Positions 52,943 through 64,000 of a DNA stretch of 64,000 nt are shown here, one piece after another. The notes under the pieces were generated by a model. It searched no databases, was not told where the DNA came from, and saw only the letters and a list, made by a program, of their open reading frames with translations. How positions within the stretch are numbered: the stretch's first letter is position 1; each line of letters opens with the position of its first letter. A program made the position numbers and the translations under genes. The DNA comes from Opisthocomus hoazin (taxonomy: Eukaryota > Chordata > Aves > Opisthocomiformes > Opisthocomidae), in the NCBI RefSeq assembly GCF_030867145.1, contig NC_134429.1:18647115-18711114 (forward strand), given 5' to 3'.

Positions 52943-53075
52943 TATTAAACAGCAGCGGTGTCGGCTCTTCAACACCCACAGCCCAGAAAGTCTGGTACAC
53001 CTCACCAAGATCTGCCGCGTGGTGCCAGAGGCACAGACTTCCACTAGACGCTCAAATCTTTCATTCCTCAAATAG
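52943..53075 (+). CDS. Possible alternative last exon, 44 codons to TAG
   Basis: After the acceptor TGTTTCAG (ends 52942) a phase-2 frame reads IKQQRCRLFNTHSPESLV and on through LTKICRVVPE to a TAG at 53073-53075. It would join in frame to a donor-like GTAGGA inside the 49073 exon (exon end 49146), giving a 401-residue isoform. An AATAAA lies at 53391-53396. The sequence looks coding in composition but I cannot match it to a family. Confidence 0.27.
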
Positions 53076-53396
53076 TAAGCTCTGCTGAACTTTTTTTTCC
53101 CTCAAATGTTGCTGCTTCTCTGCCACTGTCAGGAACGGAAAGAATTGTTAGCCACAGTTTCCTGCTATTTTGGTAGTGGGTAGCTGAAAAGCTGGTTTAG
53201 CCGGCAGCCAGGAAACGTTAAACCGCTTGCTTAAAAAGTGAAAAAAGTGCAAGTGCACTGAGCTAAAATTCAGTGACAGAAGAGTTTGGCTGGGGGTACA
53301 TTGCTGAAATAGCCAGAGTTCTGTAAGAGAGGGGAAGTGAACTGGGAAAGCAAAACTAAGTGCACTCAAGAACACTGGGACAACCTGAAGAATAAA

Positions 53397-56240
53397 CCCC
53401 TTCCTTTCCAATTTGCTTAATTATATCACATAGGCACTTCATTCAATTTTCAAGTTTATTTTACCTTTACAAAGGGTCACAATCAGCAGTCTTGTTGAAA
53501 AATTTAAAAAATCAAGAACAGGCAACACAGAGATGAGAACAAACATGGCCAACATAGCAGGAGGAGTAAGAAGTGTCTTTACCAGCCAGTGTTTAGACTT
53601 CTGAGTATATTAAATCCCACAGCGAAACTGCTTACAAGGCAGAGACAGTCTCGCACTGTAAAACAGTTAACCCAGTTAATCCAATCCAATGCTTTCACCT
53701 TTCCTCGGCTGAATGTCTAGCTCACCTCAATTAAGAATCTGCACATTTCCCAAAGCAATGGAGAAAAACTCACTCTTTTTAAGTGAATTTCACATAGGGA
53801 TTCTGATGAGAAAAATTATCAGTAACACAAGAACTTAACAGTAAGAGGATCAAAGGCGGCAAAAATACATTGAAAGTACAACATCATCCTTTTAGGGCTG
53901 AGAAGTACCACTGCTCCCATTCTGCATGAAGGGGAAGCTAAGACATAGGGGTGTCCGTTGCAGTAAATGCAATAACAGAGAAGCTACAAGATTAAAAGTA
54001 GGACTACAGACGAATACGTTATCGTGAATAAGGATAACCCTTTGCACTTCATTTTTCCTTACAACTATCTCACCCAGTTAAAAGATTCTATAATGCACAA
54101 AACAAAAAAAAAAAAAGGCAAAAAGTAAAAAAGACAGGATAACTCCTCTTGACGTAATCACTGAAGAAAGGTTCAGCAATAAAAGCATGAATCATAAAAT
54201 TAATCCCTCGGCTCTATTCGAGCTTGCCAAGACCTCCTCCAGAAAATGCTTCAAGAAAGACCAACTGGAAAGAGTTTAGAGAGCCAGAGATTAAGAGGTC
54301 TAGAAACCACAACTTGTGAAGCAGGGTAAGAGGCCAGAGAAACCAAGGAGAGATGATAGCTCATGCATGCTTAAAAAGATTCTGAAGAGTCAATTCTTCC
54401 TCATAATCATAATGGATAATATAAATTTTCACTAACAAAATCTCTCCCCTTCTCTGACTTGAAATCAGTCATCAGACTGGATTGCCTCGAGAGGTCGTGG
54501 AGTCCAAGCCTGCCTTGGAGCACAGAGGCTATGGGACTAGCTTACCAAGGTAATAACCTGTCCCACTTCTTAGGATTCTCCACCCAAGTGCTTTTGCAAC
54601 ACACGTCTGTGGAGGCAATAACTTCTGCTCCGCAGCTATTGTAATTTCACAGAGCCCTACTCAAAACAGCAAGTCATTCAGACTTGGAACAGTCCGCTCT
54701 GAGTATTTAGCAAGGCGATTAACAGAAATTTCATTATTCTGTCAAGATTTAATTTAGAAGCCCTATACTGTTTGTGTTATCTGTAAGAAATTGTGAGGAA
54801 GATGATGCAATGGCTGTACTGCGAGATATTTATAACCCTTCATGTGAAGGTTGAGTCAAAACTCATTTTTTTCCGGAGCTGATTTGGTCATAAAAGAGTC
54901 TACTCCAAGCAGCTTTCACCAGAAGGCCAGATCAGAAGGCATCCGGAGCTTTGAATCTATTATTGCAGTCACATCACACGAAAATAATTATATAAGAGAG
55001 ACATGTGAGTTTTAACTAGCTGAAGCCACAGGCTAGATTCTTATTTGAAATCAGTGTCAATTCACAGAAAGCAACCAATCCCAGCTGAAACCCTGCCCCT
55101 GTAACTCAGGCAAAACAATTAATTCTAGCCATGTTCGAGCTCTATGAAACTCCGTGGTACAATTTTCAGTAAGCTGATGATCAAGACACTGGAGGTACGC
55201 TGGTACACACTAGCAGATGCTCAGGCTCTTTTTCTTCTGAAGCAGGCAAAAAAAAAAGCATCAAGAAAAAATGCTGGGTTTTTCTCTGTTTTCCGCTGTT
55301 TTTTCCCACTCTATAAACTCGGTGAGAAGAGAGCATCAAATCGAATGCCTTTCTCTAGACAGCGTGATCCTCATTTGAGCTTTTCAGAAGTCTCCCTTTT
55401 GTAATCCAGTATTCCAGGTAACCAGGATTGCTGAGAAGGAGAAGGACAAACAGAAGAGAAGGAGGATAAACATGACTCCCTTGTTGCCCTAGTTTCCCTG
55501 GAGTGGATGAGGGGATCACAGAACTTGCATAGAAGAATCTCTGCGAGCACAAATGAGGTGGGCATGGCAGTGTCACACTGGCACCTCTGTGCACTGAGAC
55601 TGGCCTAACCAACACCTTCTGTCGGGACTGGGGAGTATTTTACAGATTAGGAGCAACAGCCTTTTGCTGCCTAACAACGAGGACAATTTGGCAGGAGTGA
55701 AAAGCACTACCTGCTTAGAGAAGAGCAGTAGATATGGTTGCTAGGCACAGTGCCTTATTCCCTTAATATGAGCATCAGAACACATCCTGGAAATAGAGAG
55801 CCTGTAAAAGCTGTGAGAGTGCCCTATAGGTATGACTGCATTTCCTGTAGCACTGAAGGGACTGATGGCAGGACACCGGCCTTCTGCGTGCATATCAGTC
55901 TGCAGGAGCACCACAGAGACATGTGCAGAAGATGCAAAGGGGAATAATGACAAGAAGGGTCCTTGGTTCCAAAGTGAAAAAGAAACCAAACAACCCAGGA
56001 AACTTGCAATAATGCAACGCAGACGAGCTGAACATCAGCCTGACTTAGCAGATTTTCTGCTTGCTGGAAACCAGCTTCCTAGGTTTGCTGAGAAGAAACA
56101 AAGCGAAACTCCCACCAAACCCATTCCCCACTGCTATGTACATAATGATGCTTTATGCACACAGCCCCTCCCTTTTTTTTTTTTTTTGAAAAGCTGAGCT
56201 CAGCTCCGCATTCTCATAGCACATTGCAATTTATGTGTTT
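53397..56240. other. Intergenic DNA between convergent genes
   Basis: This lies between the tails of the PLEKHN1-like gene (plus) and TNFRSF18 (minus). It includes a T15 run at 56173-56187. No AATAAA for TNFRSF18 was seen close to its stop at 56241. Confidence 0.5.
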
Positions 56241-59200
56241 TCACTGTAGACTCTGTGGGTGGAAAAAACAAGGCTTTTCTTCTGGTGTTTTGCCTCCATG
56301 TTCTTCTTCTGGAAACTGGCAGCTGTAAGTCTCTTCTCTATGGTGTGACAGTTGTGAAGCCACCGGCAGCCTAGGGAAGTTATGTTCCAGATCTGCAGTG
56401 AGAATAAGCAAAAGCACTGCACATACAAGAGGTCTTCACACATCTCAGTTAGCTGCCCATTACCTTTACCAACACAGCCTGTCTCTGAGGAAAGGACAAA
56501 GATGCAGGCGATGCACTGCATCTTAGTGAAACTAAGTAACCCACCCAAAATCACAAAATAAGCCCATACTGACTCTATTCATTTAGCTTAATTTATTCCA
56601 TTCTGATTCTGGATGAACAGACACAATGTTCACCACTGAAAAGCTACACAAAGGCATGCTTACCGTCAGCTGTGTGGTATTTTTCTCTCTTCAGTGACCA
56701 TATGCAGAAATGCAAGAAGAAAGTCAGCAAGATGAGAACAAATACAGCCACTGCAGTAAGGATGGCCAGGATGGTGGTATAGAGAGAGTCATTTGTAATA
56801 GGAGCTGCAATTAAATACACTTCGTAAAGATTCAGAAATCATGTGCCCAGACTATTGTTAAAGGAAAGGCAGTTCTTTCAAGGAAAACTAGAGATTAAAT
56901 TCCTCTTTCTGTGGAAAATAATTTTCCAAGGAAAAAAAAAACCAGTGCGGATACTAACAATAAAACTGAGTGCTCGAAGTCAAGGGTGCACTAGATCACC
57001 GCCTGTGGTAAGAAGCATTCAAGCAAAGAACCCACACGCGTCTGATCTCTTCATCGCTCAATGTCTCTCTTGCAGCTATCACTTGTTCTGCCTACACTGT
57101 TTTGGTTTTTGCTTTCTGGGAGGATTTGGCTTCAATGTTTCCCTGAATAGCACTGCAGGAAGCCAAATTTTCACGCCTGTGTCTGCCTCATTGAAGTTAA
57201 AAGTAGCACATTTTTGCAATTTGTCTCAGCAGAACAATACTGAATGAAGGGCCCAGACCTGAAAGGCACCAATTCATTGTAGGAACAAGGGTGGGGGCAA
57301 AGGCAGGAGCAGTGCAGCTTGCTGTCTTCAAGATACTCTGTACCTGCAAAGCCTGTGCCCACCTACTCCTATCTAACTGGATCCATGATAAGACATTAGA
57401 TTTCAATTCTGTGCGTTGTGGACTCCACCAATACTTGTTAAGGAATTGGATGACTAACTAAGCTACTGTCTTCCTAAGAAAATCTAGCAAAACAGCAAGA
57501 GCAGTTCAATGGAAAACTCTGACAATTTGCCAAATAAGCGTGCTCTATTCAAGGACAATTGTCAGGCTTTTCTCTACCTTTATTACTGACATTGCTTTAA
57601 TGGTGGAATCTTTGCCCAGGTCAACAATTCTACCTGTATTAATACTTCCAGAAACACAATAATTTTCAAAGCAAATTCTCATGATAGCAAGCTCTGGATG
57701 ATAACTATGCAGCAAGTCACCAGCTGAAGAAATGCAGAGAAAAGCTATAGGCTCAAAGAAATAAACCATTGTGAGACAGTACCTTGCTCCATATCTTTTG
57801 GAGGGAAACCACAGACTGCATTATGCGTACTGTTGCCTCGCTTGATTGTTAAAAGCCCAGAACTTTCACATCTAAAAGAAGAATAAGAGTCACATTTAGA
57901 ACGTCCCTGCCTTTCCCATCATTCCTCTCCAGCCTTTCTCTTGGCTCCCTTTCTTCCTTCCCTCTGCTCTTTCCACAACTTGTTTCCTTTTTTTTCCATT
58001 TTATAGCAGTGCAGGTAAAGTTACAGCTGTTCCCCGACAAGATAACACTACATGACAATTGTTTATGTGCACACTTTTTCTAGTCCCTTTGTTTCAAGTG
58101 ATGTCCATGTTTGGAATAATTTTGTATCAGTCTGAGCGGGACTTGGAAGCAAGTTGAATACACAGCAGTTTGTCTTTGGATCTGCTCTGAGACCGACTAT
58201 TTATCAAGCCAAAGGAGAGTACAATATCACAGTGATGAATTTTAAAAATTCAGCATTTAATCTCATTGGTGATATCATCTTTGACTCAGTTTTATTTTCT
58301 AATTTAAGTCTTAATAATTTGAGAATTTTTACATGCATATTCCCAAAGAAGGAAAGTATCATTAAATACATACTCGGTCCAGTTACGACACCAGCCATTC
58401 TTAACATCGGAATAGGTTCCTATCTTACATGGTTTACATTTGAATGTGAAGTCTAAAATGCCTACAAGAAAAGAGAACATGAATTATTAGTGATCAGTGC
58501 CTTTACTGAAAGATGGGGATGTAACAGATTCGAGCAGAACGCATTCCCTCCACACTCTTTCTGCATTAGGAATCACCCCCCTGGAGAAACACGTAATTGG
58601 TTCTTGCCACCTTTGCGTTTGGGAAAGGTATGGGCGGACCCCTTGTAGAAGAGGTACAGAATAGTCTGGTCTGGCAGCAGAGGGTGTAAAGTGAAGAGGC
58701 AATACAGAGTAAAACAGCATTCTACTGACAGTTCTAGCAGCTTGGAAGAAAAGTAATGAAAGTCTAAGCACGAAAGTGAAAGACTCAAATTTAGGAGGGG
58801 AGGAGTTATAAAACAGGAAAGCAAGAGTTTTAGTCAGAGGCCACAGTATAAAGGCCACTTCTCTCTGCATCACGAGCCTTCCCAAAAACAGGTTATAGTA
58901 AGTGAAGGAAACTGTCTGCTGCTCAGCCAGGCACTTCTATTGAATTCTGTCTTTTAGAGTCGTTTGTGTTTGTTTATTTACCAAGCTTAACCAGCTCCTC
59001 GCCCTCTGCACATTCAGGCAGTTTGCTGCAGTAGTGACATGCACTGTCAGTACAGCTGTATCCCTGACGACATTTGCAGTCAATGTCCTCAGTATTTTGA
59101 CACGCGCCGTTGTCTCCTGTCAAGAAGAAAGAAGTTAGACTTGCCTTTGTCACAGAGGCCAGAAATTAACTTAACCATTAGTCTTACTTGCTGTGGTGGA

Positions 59201-61470
59201 AAAAATGGGTACTAGAAAGATGGCACTCCCATACATACTGGATAAAGTTTACTCAAATTCAGTACCTCTCAGATTTTTACACTACAGTTATCTGAGCACT
59301 GCATGACTTACCACTGTAACCCTTCTCTCTTATCTGGAATACCAGTGTAGGTCGTGGCACACAGAAGTAAGGTGGCAGGTTTGCTTTACTACATTGCGCA
59401 GATTTAGACACTGTGGGGTGAGGAGGGTACTGCCAGTGCCCCAAAGCAGCACTACACATTACCCAGCCATCCAGGCAGCTCTCAGGACACTGCCACAGCT
59501 CTTCTCAGTTAGACTCAGCCATGTTAGAGGAGGGATGCCCAAAAGTTCCTTGGCCAGTGAAGCTAGGGCTCCTTTTCCATGCCTTTCCTAACAACAGCAG
59601 CTGCTTCCTACACTCTGGTGGCAGAACTGGGTCTAAATCCAAGCCATAAAACCAACACCCTTTCTATCCTCTTTCCTTCTATTTCTAGAGGAGTTCTGTT
59701 GTGAACTTTGCTTGCACTCAAAAAATGTCATCTCTAATTCTGAGAGGCTCCTGGGTTCATGACAGCAAAGGATTGAGCATATATACTGATCCCATCAGAA
59801 AACAGTATCAAGCAGTCCTTCAGGCAGTTGGAGACCAGTTAGAGGAAAAGTGCTGTTCAACCAGGAAGCTGTATAACCTTAAAGCAAAAAAAATACAGAG
59901 TGAAATGCTGGCTAGTTCAATAGCGTGCTTAGAAACCCAGAGCGAGTAGCAAAGATCAACCAAAGATTATTTCCTGAGGCTGGTGATGGAATGTACAGGG
60001 CCACCAGTGAACTGCCCACATCTTCCTCTGCCCACTGGCCTCCTCTTACTGGCCTTCAAAACTTCATGATGTCTGGCAGCACAAAGGAAATAGCGTGGGG
60101 ATGCTTCTTTCTGTGTATTACTAGTGTGCGATTCTGGAGCTGATCCCACCAAGCAGTGACTCTCCTACCTCCTGCTGAGTTACTTTATCTCAGTGGGAAG
60201 GGAAATACCCTGGGGTCTCCACACTAATGAGGACTCTATGGCTTTTCACCTATTTATTGCTCATTCCTGCAAATCCCATGTGACCATGCGCTCCTTCCAC
60301 AGGGAACTCTGTGCCCTTGTTGTTGGTTGAGGCTGATATATTGAAGTTACTAATAGGTGGGAGGCTGACTCCTACCCAGGCACCAACAAAAGATGTAACT
60401 TCTCAGCTAACCCTGTTGCTAACCTGCGGCACAACAGCACTCGCATCCTAGCTACACAAGGCTTCCAGCAACCCTGTTTCAGGACAAACTGAAAAGGAAG
60501 GTGTTATGGACAGCACTAATTTAGGAAGAATTGTATGATTGCTCCTGGGACCATGAAAGAGACTATTAGAATCACCTGTTCTGTCCCTCAGCCTAACAGG
60601 CACAGCAATGTCGCCCACTAAATCCTGCTGCTAGCCTGTGCCACCTTTAAGGCCTTAATTTGAGTTAAAATCACAGGGAAGTGAGAATTCATTACCATCT
60701 CGCCACCATCCCAAGATCAGGCAAGGTTACAGGTTAGAACAGGCTGTTGAAACCAATCATCTCTCGAGACCTTGTCTCTGCATTTACTTCTGGGACAAGC
60801 CCAGGTCAGTGGAATGGAGGGACTGAAGCGGGATGCTTCCCACCCTTTAGGACCACCAATTGCAAAGAACAGCCTTACAGAGAGCATCACTCCCTGTATC
60901 CCCGCTGAAGTCTGAATGGCACAGACAAACTTTGAAACCATGTTTTGTGAATCAGTGTTAAGTGAACACCTGCTTTCCTTGTGAGCAAGACCAACCCACA
61001 GGAACTTCGCTTTCTCTTTCCCACTGCAGAAACTTCGCTTTCTCTTTCCTACTACAGAATAACACACACAAGCACATAAACTGAAACATGAGTCCACTCC
61101 AAAGTTCACAGCTCAGGGGCATTATGAATTCAGGGGCCAGGAGGGAAGTCCTTGCCATTTTGTTTTGCATATACGGTTACTCAAGACACATTTACATAAA
61201 CACACACACACCTGCCTGTTCCCCACACCTGATTACCCTGGCTGACATAAAACAATATTGACAAACAGAAAGAAGACAGGCACATAACTCCTTACCGGTC
61301 TTTGAGATGCACTTGGGGCAGCATTTCTTTTCGCCTTTACCTATTATTCTCAGTTCACCATCCTGGCACGGTGTGGCCAGAGTTTGCTGTGTCCATGGCC
61401 ATAGGCAGACCACCAGCAGCAAGCAAGCTTGAATCCTGAGGTGCCTGGCTTCGCTTGGCTGTTCAGTCAT
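56241..61470 (-). CDS. TNFRSF18: TNFRSF18 (GITR), TNF receptor superfamily member 18, six exons
   Basis: GITR is a costimulatory type I membrane receptor of regulatory and activated T cells; its ligand is TNFSF18. Exons in transcript order are 61296-61470, 58982-59116, 58374-58461, 57783-57871, 56664-56804 and 56241-56392, total 780 nt, 259 residues plus TGA; every phase closes. Residues 1-32 form a signal peptide with core ACLLLVVCLW. Cys-rich repeats follow: CCPKC, DIDCKCRQGYSC, CKPCKIGTYSD, then WTECESSGLLTI and GNSTHNAVCG, the last almost identical to human GNKTHNAVC as I recall it. Potential N-glycosylation sites are N130 and N146. The membrane span is about 171-195. The tail holds YSCQFPEEEHGGKTPEEK (232-249), matching the human GITR TRAF-binding tail. 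ATG 61470 is the only ATG at the frame's start. The neighbours TTLL10 and the facing orientation agree with human order. Confidence 0.96.
61002..61057 (+). repeat. Tandem duplication, 2 x 28 bp, in TNFRSF18 intron 1
   Basis: Units 61002-61029 and 61030-61057 share AACTTCGCTTTCTCTTTCC and end CAG. Each unit looks like a splice acceptor on the plus strand, antisense to the gene. Confidence 0.92.
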
Positions 61471-61579
61471 GTCTTGAGCTATACAACCCAAAAGCACACT
61501 AGAGTGGGCTTGTATCAGAACTTCCCTGCAGAAGTGCTCTCTCCTCTGACACTGTGGGAAGGCACTGTACTTTTTGTGG

Positions 61580-61640
61580 CTGCACTCTTCCTGTTTCTTT
61601 AGGGGCGGGCAAAAGATTCTATCTTACGTCATCAAATTCT
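61580..61640 (-). promoter_or_regulatory. Candidate TNFRSF18 promoter elements
   Basis: About 110-160 bases upstream of the TNFRSF18 ATG, read on the minus strand, lie a CRE/ATF-like TGACGTAA (61624-61631), a GC box GCCCGCCCC (61602-61610) and an ETS-like ACAGGAAG (61587-61594). The cluster lies where a core promoter would be expected for this gene. No TATA box is evident. Function is inferred from motifs only. Confidence 0.4.
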
Positions 61641-63453
61641 TAAAACAGCAGGGCTAAGCAACCACGCACCAATGACTCCATTAAGAGAGCTGCAGGTTAG
61701 GAGCAAGATGTAGCATCATGTAATTAGACTTTCAAAGGATTTCGCAAGTCGATATACAATTGAAAACTAATGCAAACTTAAATTAGTGTGTAAACCTCAG
61801 CACCCTCAGACTATTTCATTCTGACTTCAGAGTTCCTAATGAATTTAGAAATGTCCAAGGATTTAACTATCAGACCGCAACATATATTAAGTCCATCCAT
61901 CCACTCAGATTTTCTGATTCTGTTAACTATTTCCAACTTCTTCACCCTTCATCAGGAGACTCTTGAATTATTTGTCAGAGGCCATATAACTCCATATGGA
62001 TACCATGAAACCAAGAGAAAGAATACTGTCTTCCTCACAGGCTGCAAGATCAGCCCTGGCACCAAACCTGAAAATGGCTGCAACGGGCTCTCTAGAGACA
62101 CGTACAGCTCCTCTGAATCCCAGACCCCTGGGATTTAGGTAACAACAGACAGCTGCTCAGCAAAATTGTACATAGGCACAGACATGTTGCCTGTAATCAT
62201 CACCTGCTGCTGGGTTTCAATTCCATAATGTCTTGCCTTATACAAATGCATATGCAAATGTCCATGTCTGGTTTATGCGTAGACAGCTTGCTTGCTTTCC
62301 CCCCTTCCCCTTTGATTTCCACTGTACTCTTGGGTTCGCATCTATCCTTATAGCTTGTGGTTGCTTTTATGTGTGCACAGCGAAGATGGTATTGAAAATC
62401 CAACCTCATTCTCAACTAACAGATGAAATCTGATGCAGACACAGTTTTTAACGGATTCTTTCCCACACCACATGTGATGATAAATAGGTCAAAGCAAGGG
62501 AGAGTCAGACCTGCACAGAGAGATAAGTGCCTCTAGAAAATGCCATGCCTACAGTATTAGACACTTGCCCTGTTAATTCCTCAGTTTAATGCACAGCCAA
62601 TAAAGACTCAATAAACTTTACACACAGACACCATCACTCTTCCTCAGTGCATTCAACACTTTCTTCCTTAAGATTCTCCTATGGATCTCAAAGAGTAGGT
62701 CAGTCAACACATCTTCACTTAGTCTTTGGTCTACTCAGGGATCTCCCTGTGTTCCTGTCATGGGCTGGAAACAACCAGATAGGTTTGATATGCAATTGAC
62801 CCTTCTAGTTTTAAAAATGCATGTGCAAAGCTGCTTGTATGCTTAAATGTACTAGGTGAAATCTTACTATCAAAAGAGGACATCCAAGCTAGCTGCAAGC
62901 AGGCAGAAGTCACAGATCTGTGCTGTCAAGTTTTTCCGACATATTGCCTCTAGAAGGCCAACTGCTCTGTTTCAGAAACTACAAGCCTCCTACTTTGTAC
63001 TTCTGCCACACAGGAGATCCCCTCCTCTCCCCATACAGTACTGCTCCTCACGCTTCTCACAGCCTGTACCACTCACGCTGCGCTGGAAACCGGGACATGC
63101 TGCCTGCTGCAGCTGCTGCCCAGCTGGCCACAGAGAGCCCTGGGCATCCCCATTCTCGGGCTCAGTCCCCCAAGTCTGGATTCCTTTCACCAGCTCTTCC
63201 AAACAGCATAACCACAATGCCTGGGCAACACAGGGAAGGTTTAGAGGGACTGGTCAAGGTGCTGGCCTCGCACAGAGAGCACGGTGCACTCAGGAGCATC
63301 CAAAACCGTCCCACTCTCTTCAGAACTCTGCAGAGACTTACGATGAAGACAAGTCATCAGGCAAAGCACTTGCACGCTGCAGTGATATACTCTGCAGACC
63401 AGTTATGACCATTTCTGAACTGCACACAAGTCCCGACCAAGTCTGAGGATATT
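61641..63453. other. Intergenic DNA upstream of TNFRSF18
   Basis: No Cys-rich receptor exon or other domain was seen in either strand. The 196-codon plus frame at 62856-63446 lacks splice support and a family match. Confidence 0.5.
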
Positions 63454-63459
63454 TTTATT
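63454..63459 (-). terminator. Minus-strand polyadenylation signal near right edge
   Basis: AATAAA on the minus strand lies 480 bases downstream of a splice-site-like CAG/GTGAG at about 63938 and suits the 3' end of a minus-strand gene that enters from the right. By human gene order this would be TNFRSF4, but no TNFRSF4 coding motif is visible here. Confidence 0.35.
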
Positions 63460-63904
63460 GTCTCTGGCTCCTATAAGAATAAGCTAATAATAAGGGGAAC
63501 TCGTTTCAAAATCCTTGCTATGGTGATGTTAGGATTCACCCCAGGGCATACTGGCTGCAATACCATTTGAAAATAATCCTCACATAACAGGGCAAGGAAT
63601 ATGCAGAGCACAGCAAGCCCCTCCACCTTACTGTGGATGCAGCCAGAATTCCTAGGGGCAGAGCAGCCCACATCTGCCCTGACAACAAGTGCTGTTATTG
63701 CTCTTGTGAACAGCGTGCTAGCCAAACTCTCAGTTCCACCTTCTCCTACCCTTTGCCCCTTCCCCAGCACAGGCTGGTACAGTGGGGAAATGTGGCACCA
63801 GCAACTTTTAGAAGTTTAGAGCCAGTGCATCCATAGAGATTGTGGACAGGAGGGGACACACCTTCCCATACGGCCCAACACTTTCCCTGGCTCTGCAAGA
63901 CTTT

Positions 63905-64000
63905 CTCAGAGTCTATAAAAGAGGTACTCCGTCTCACCTGCATGAAGAAAGCAAGAACAAAAGACCCACAGAGGAAAGCCAAATTTCTTGAAATCAAGAT
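63905..64000 (-). CDS. Possible partial exon of next minus-strand gene (TNFRSF4 expected)
   Basis: On the minus strand a long pyrimidine run ends TTCATGCAG at 63938, followed by GTGAGACGG. It can be read two ways. As an acceptor, a short terminal exon from 63937 reads ETEYLFYRL then TGA (63905-63907), with the polyadenylation signal at 63454. As a donor, the hydrophobic frame LISRNLAFLCGSFVLAFFMQ would be an exon cut by the window end. The identity as TNFRSF4 is only from synteny with human. Confidence 0.27.

Noticed and set aside
61471-61497. Upstream extension of TNFRSF18 by nine residues
   Set aside because: The codon at 61497 is GTG, not ATG; ATG 61470 is the first true start and is followed directly by a good signal peptide.
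62856-63446. 196-codon plus frame, the longest in the window
   Set aside because: No domain, no splice support, low-complexity His/Ser/Pro content and overlapping frames on both strands. It looks like a chance frame in GC-richer DNA.

Overview
The window looks like bird nuclear DNA. It carries several 3'-anchored CR1 retroposon pieces, short CpG-rich spots in otherwise AT-richer DNA, and GT-AG introns. Three multi-exon genes could be assembled by splice site and reading phase: TTLL10 (plus strand, coding 20607-39397), a PLEKHN1-like double-PH gene (plus strand, 40276-49150) and TNFRSF18/GITR (minus strand, 56241-61470). The order TTLL10 then TNFRSF18, facing each other, matches human 1p36.33 (from memory). 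That places the window in the bird counterpart of that block. The species cannot be fixed from the sequence.

Region by region: 1-17.4 kb has no coding gene that I can support. It holds three CpG-rich spots with splice-donor-like ends (about 2.4, 5.1 and 9.8-10.2 kb), CR1 pieces and unassigned DNA. Around 17.45 kb a near-consensus RFX X-box sits in a GC-rich patch and is a plausible TTLL10 promoter. TTLL10 has 11 coding exons, all phases close, and gives 524 residues with a whole TTL-type ATP-grasp core. Directly behind it lies a gene that human, as I recall it, lacks at this place. It has 11 exons and 358 residues, an MGCC start suited to lipid anchoring, and two PH-like units coded by exon cassettes of nearly equal length and equal phase. 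I place it in the PLEKHN1 family. From 49.2 to 56.2 kb the DNA is mostly noncoding but contains two possible alternative terminal exons for that gene. TNFRSF18 follows on the minus strand with six exons and 259 residues. The right edge probably enters the next minus-strand gene, which by human order would be TNFRSF4, but this is not proven.

The genes are not an operon. TTLL10 is a ciliary tubulin glycylase, TNFRSF18 is a T-cell costimulatory receptor, and the PLEKHN1-like protein is probably a membrane-associated phospholipid binder. Their adjacency reflects old synteny. The points most worth a second look are the extra double-PH gene and its internal duplication, its uncertain 3' end, a perfect 21-bp hairpin at 19.26 kb, a 30-bp inverted repeat at 22.7 kb, and the X-box upstream of TTLL10.
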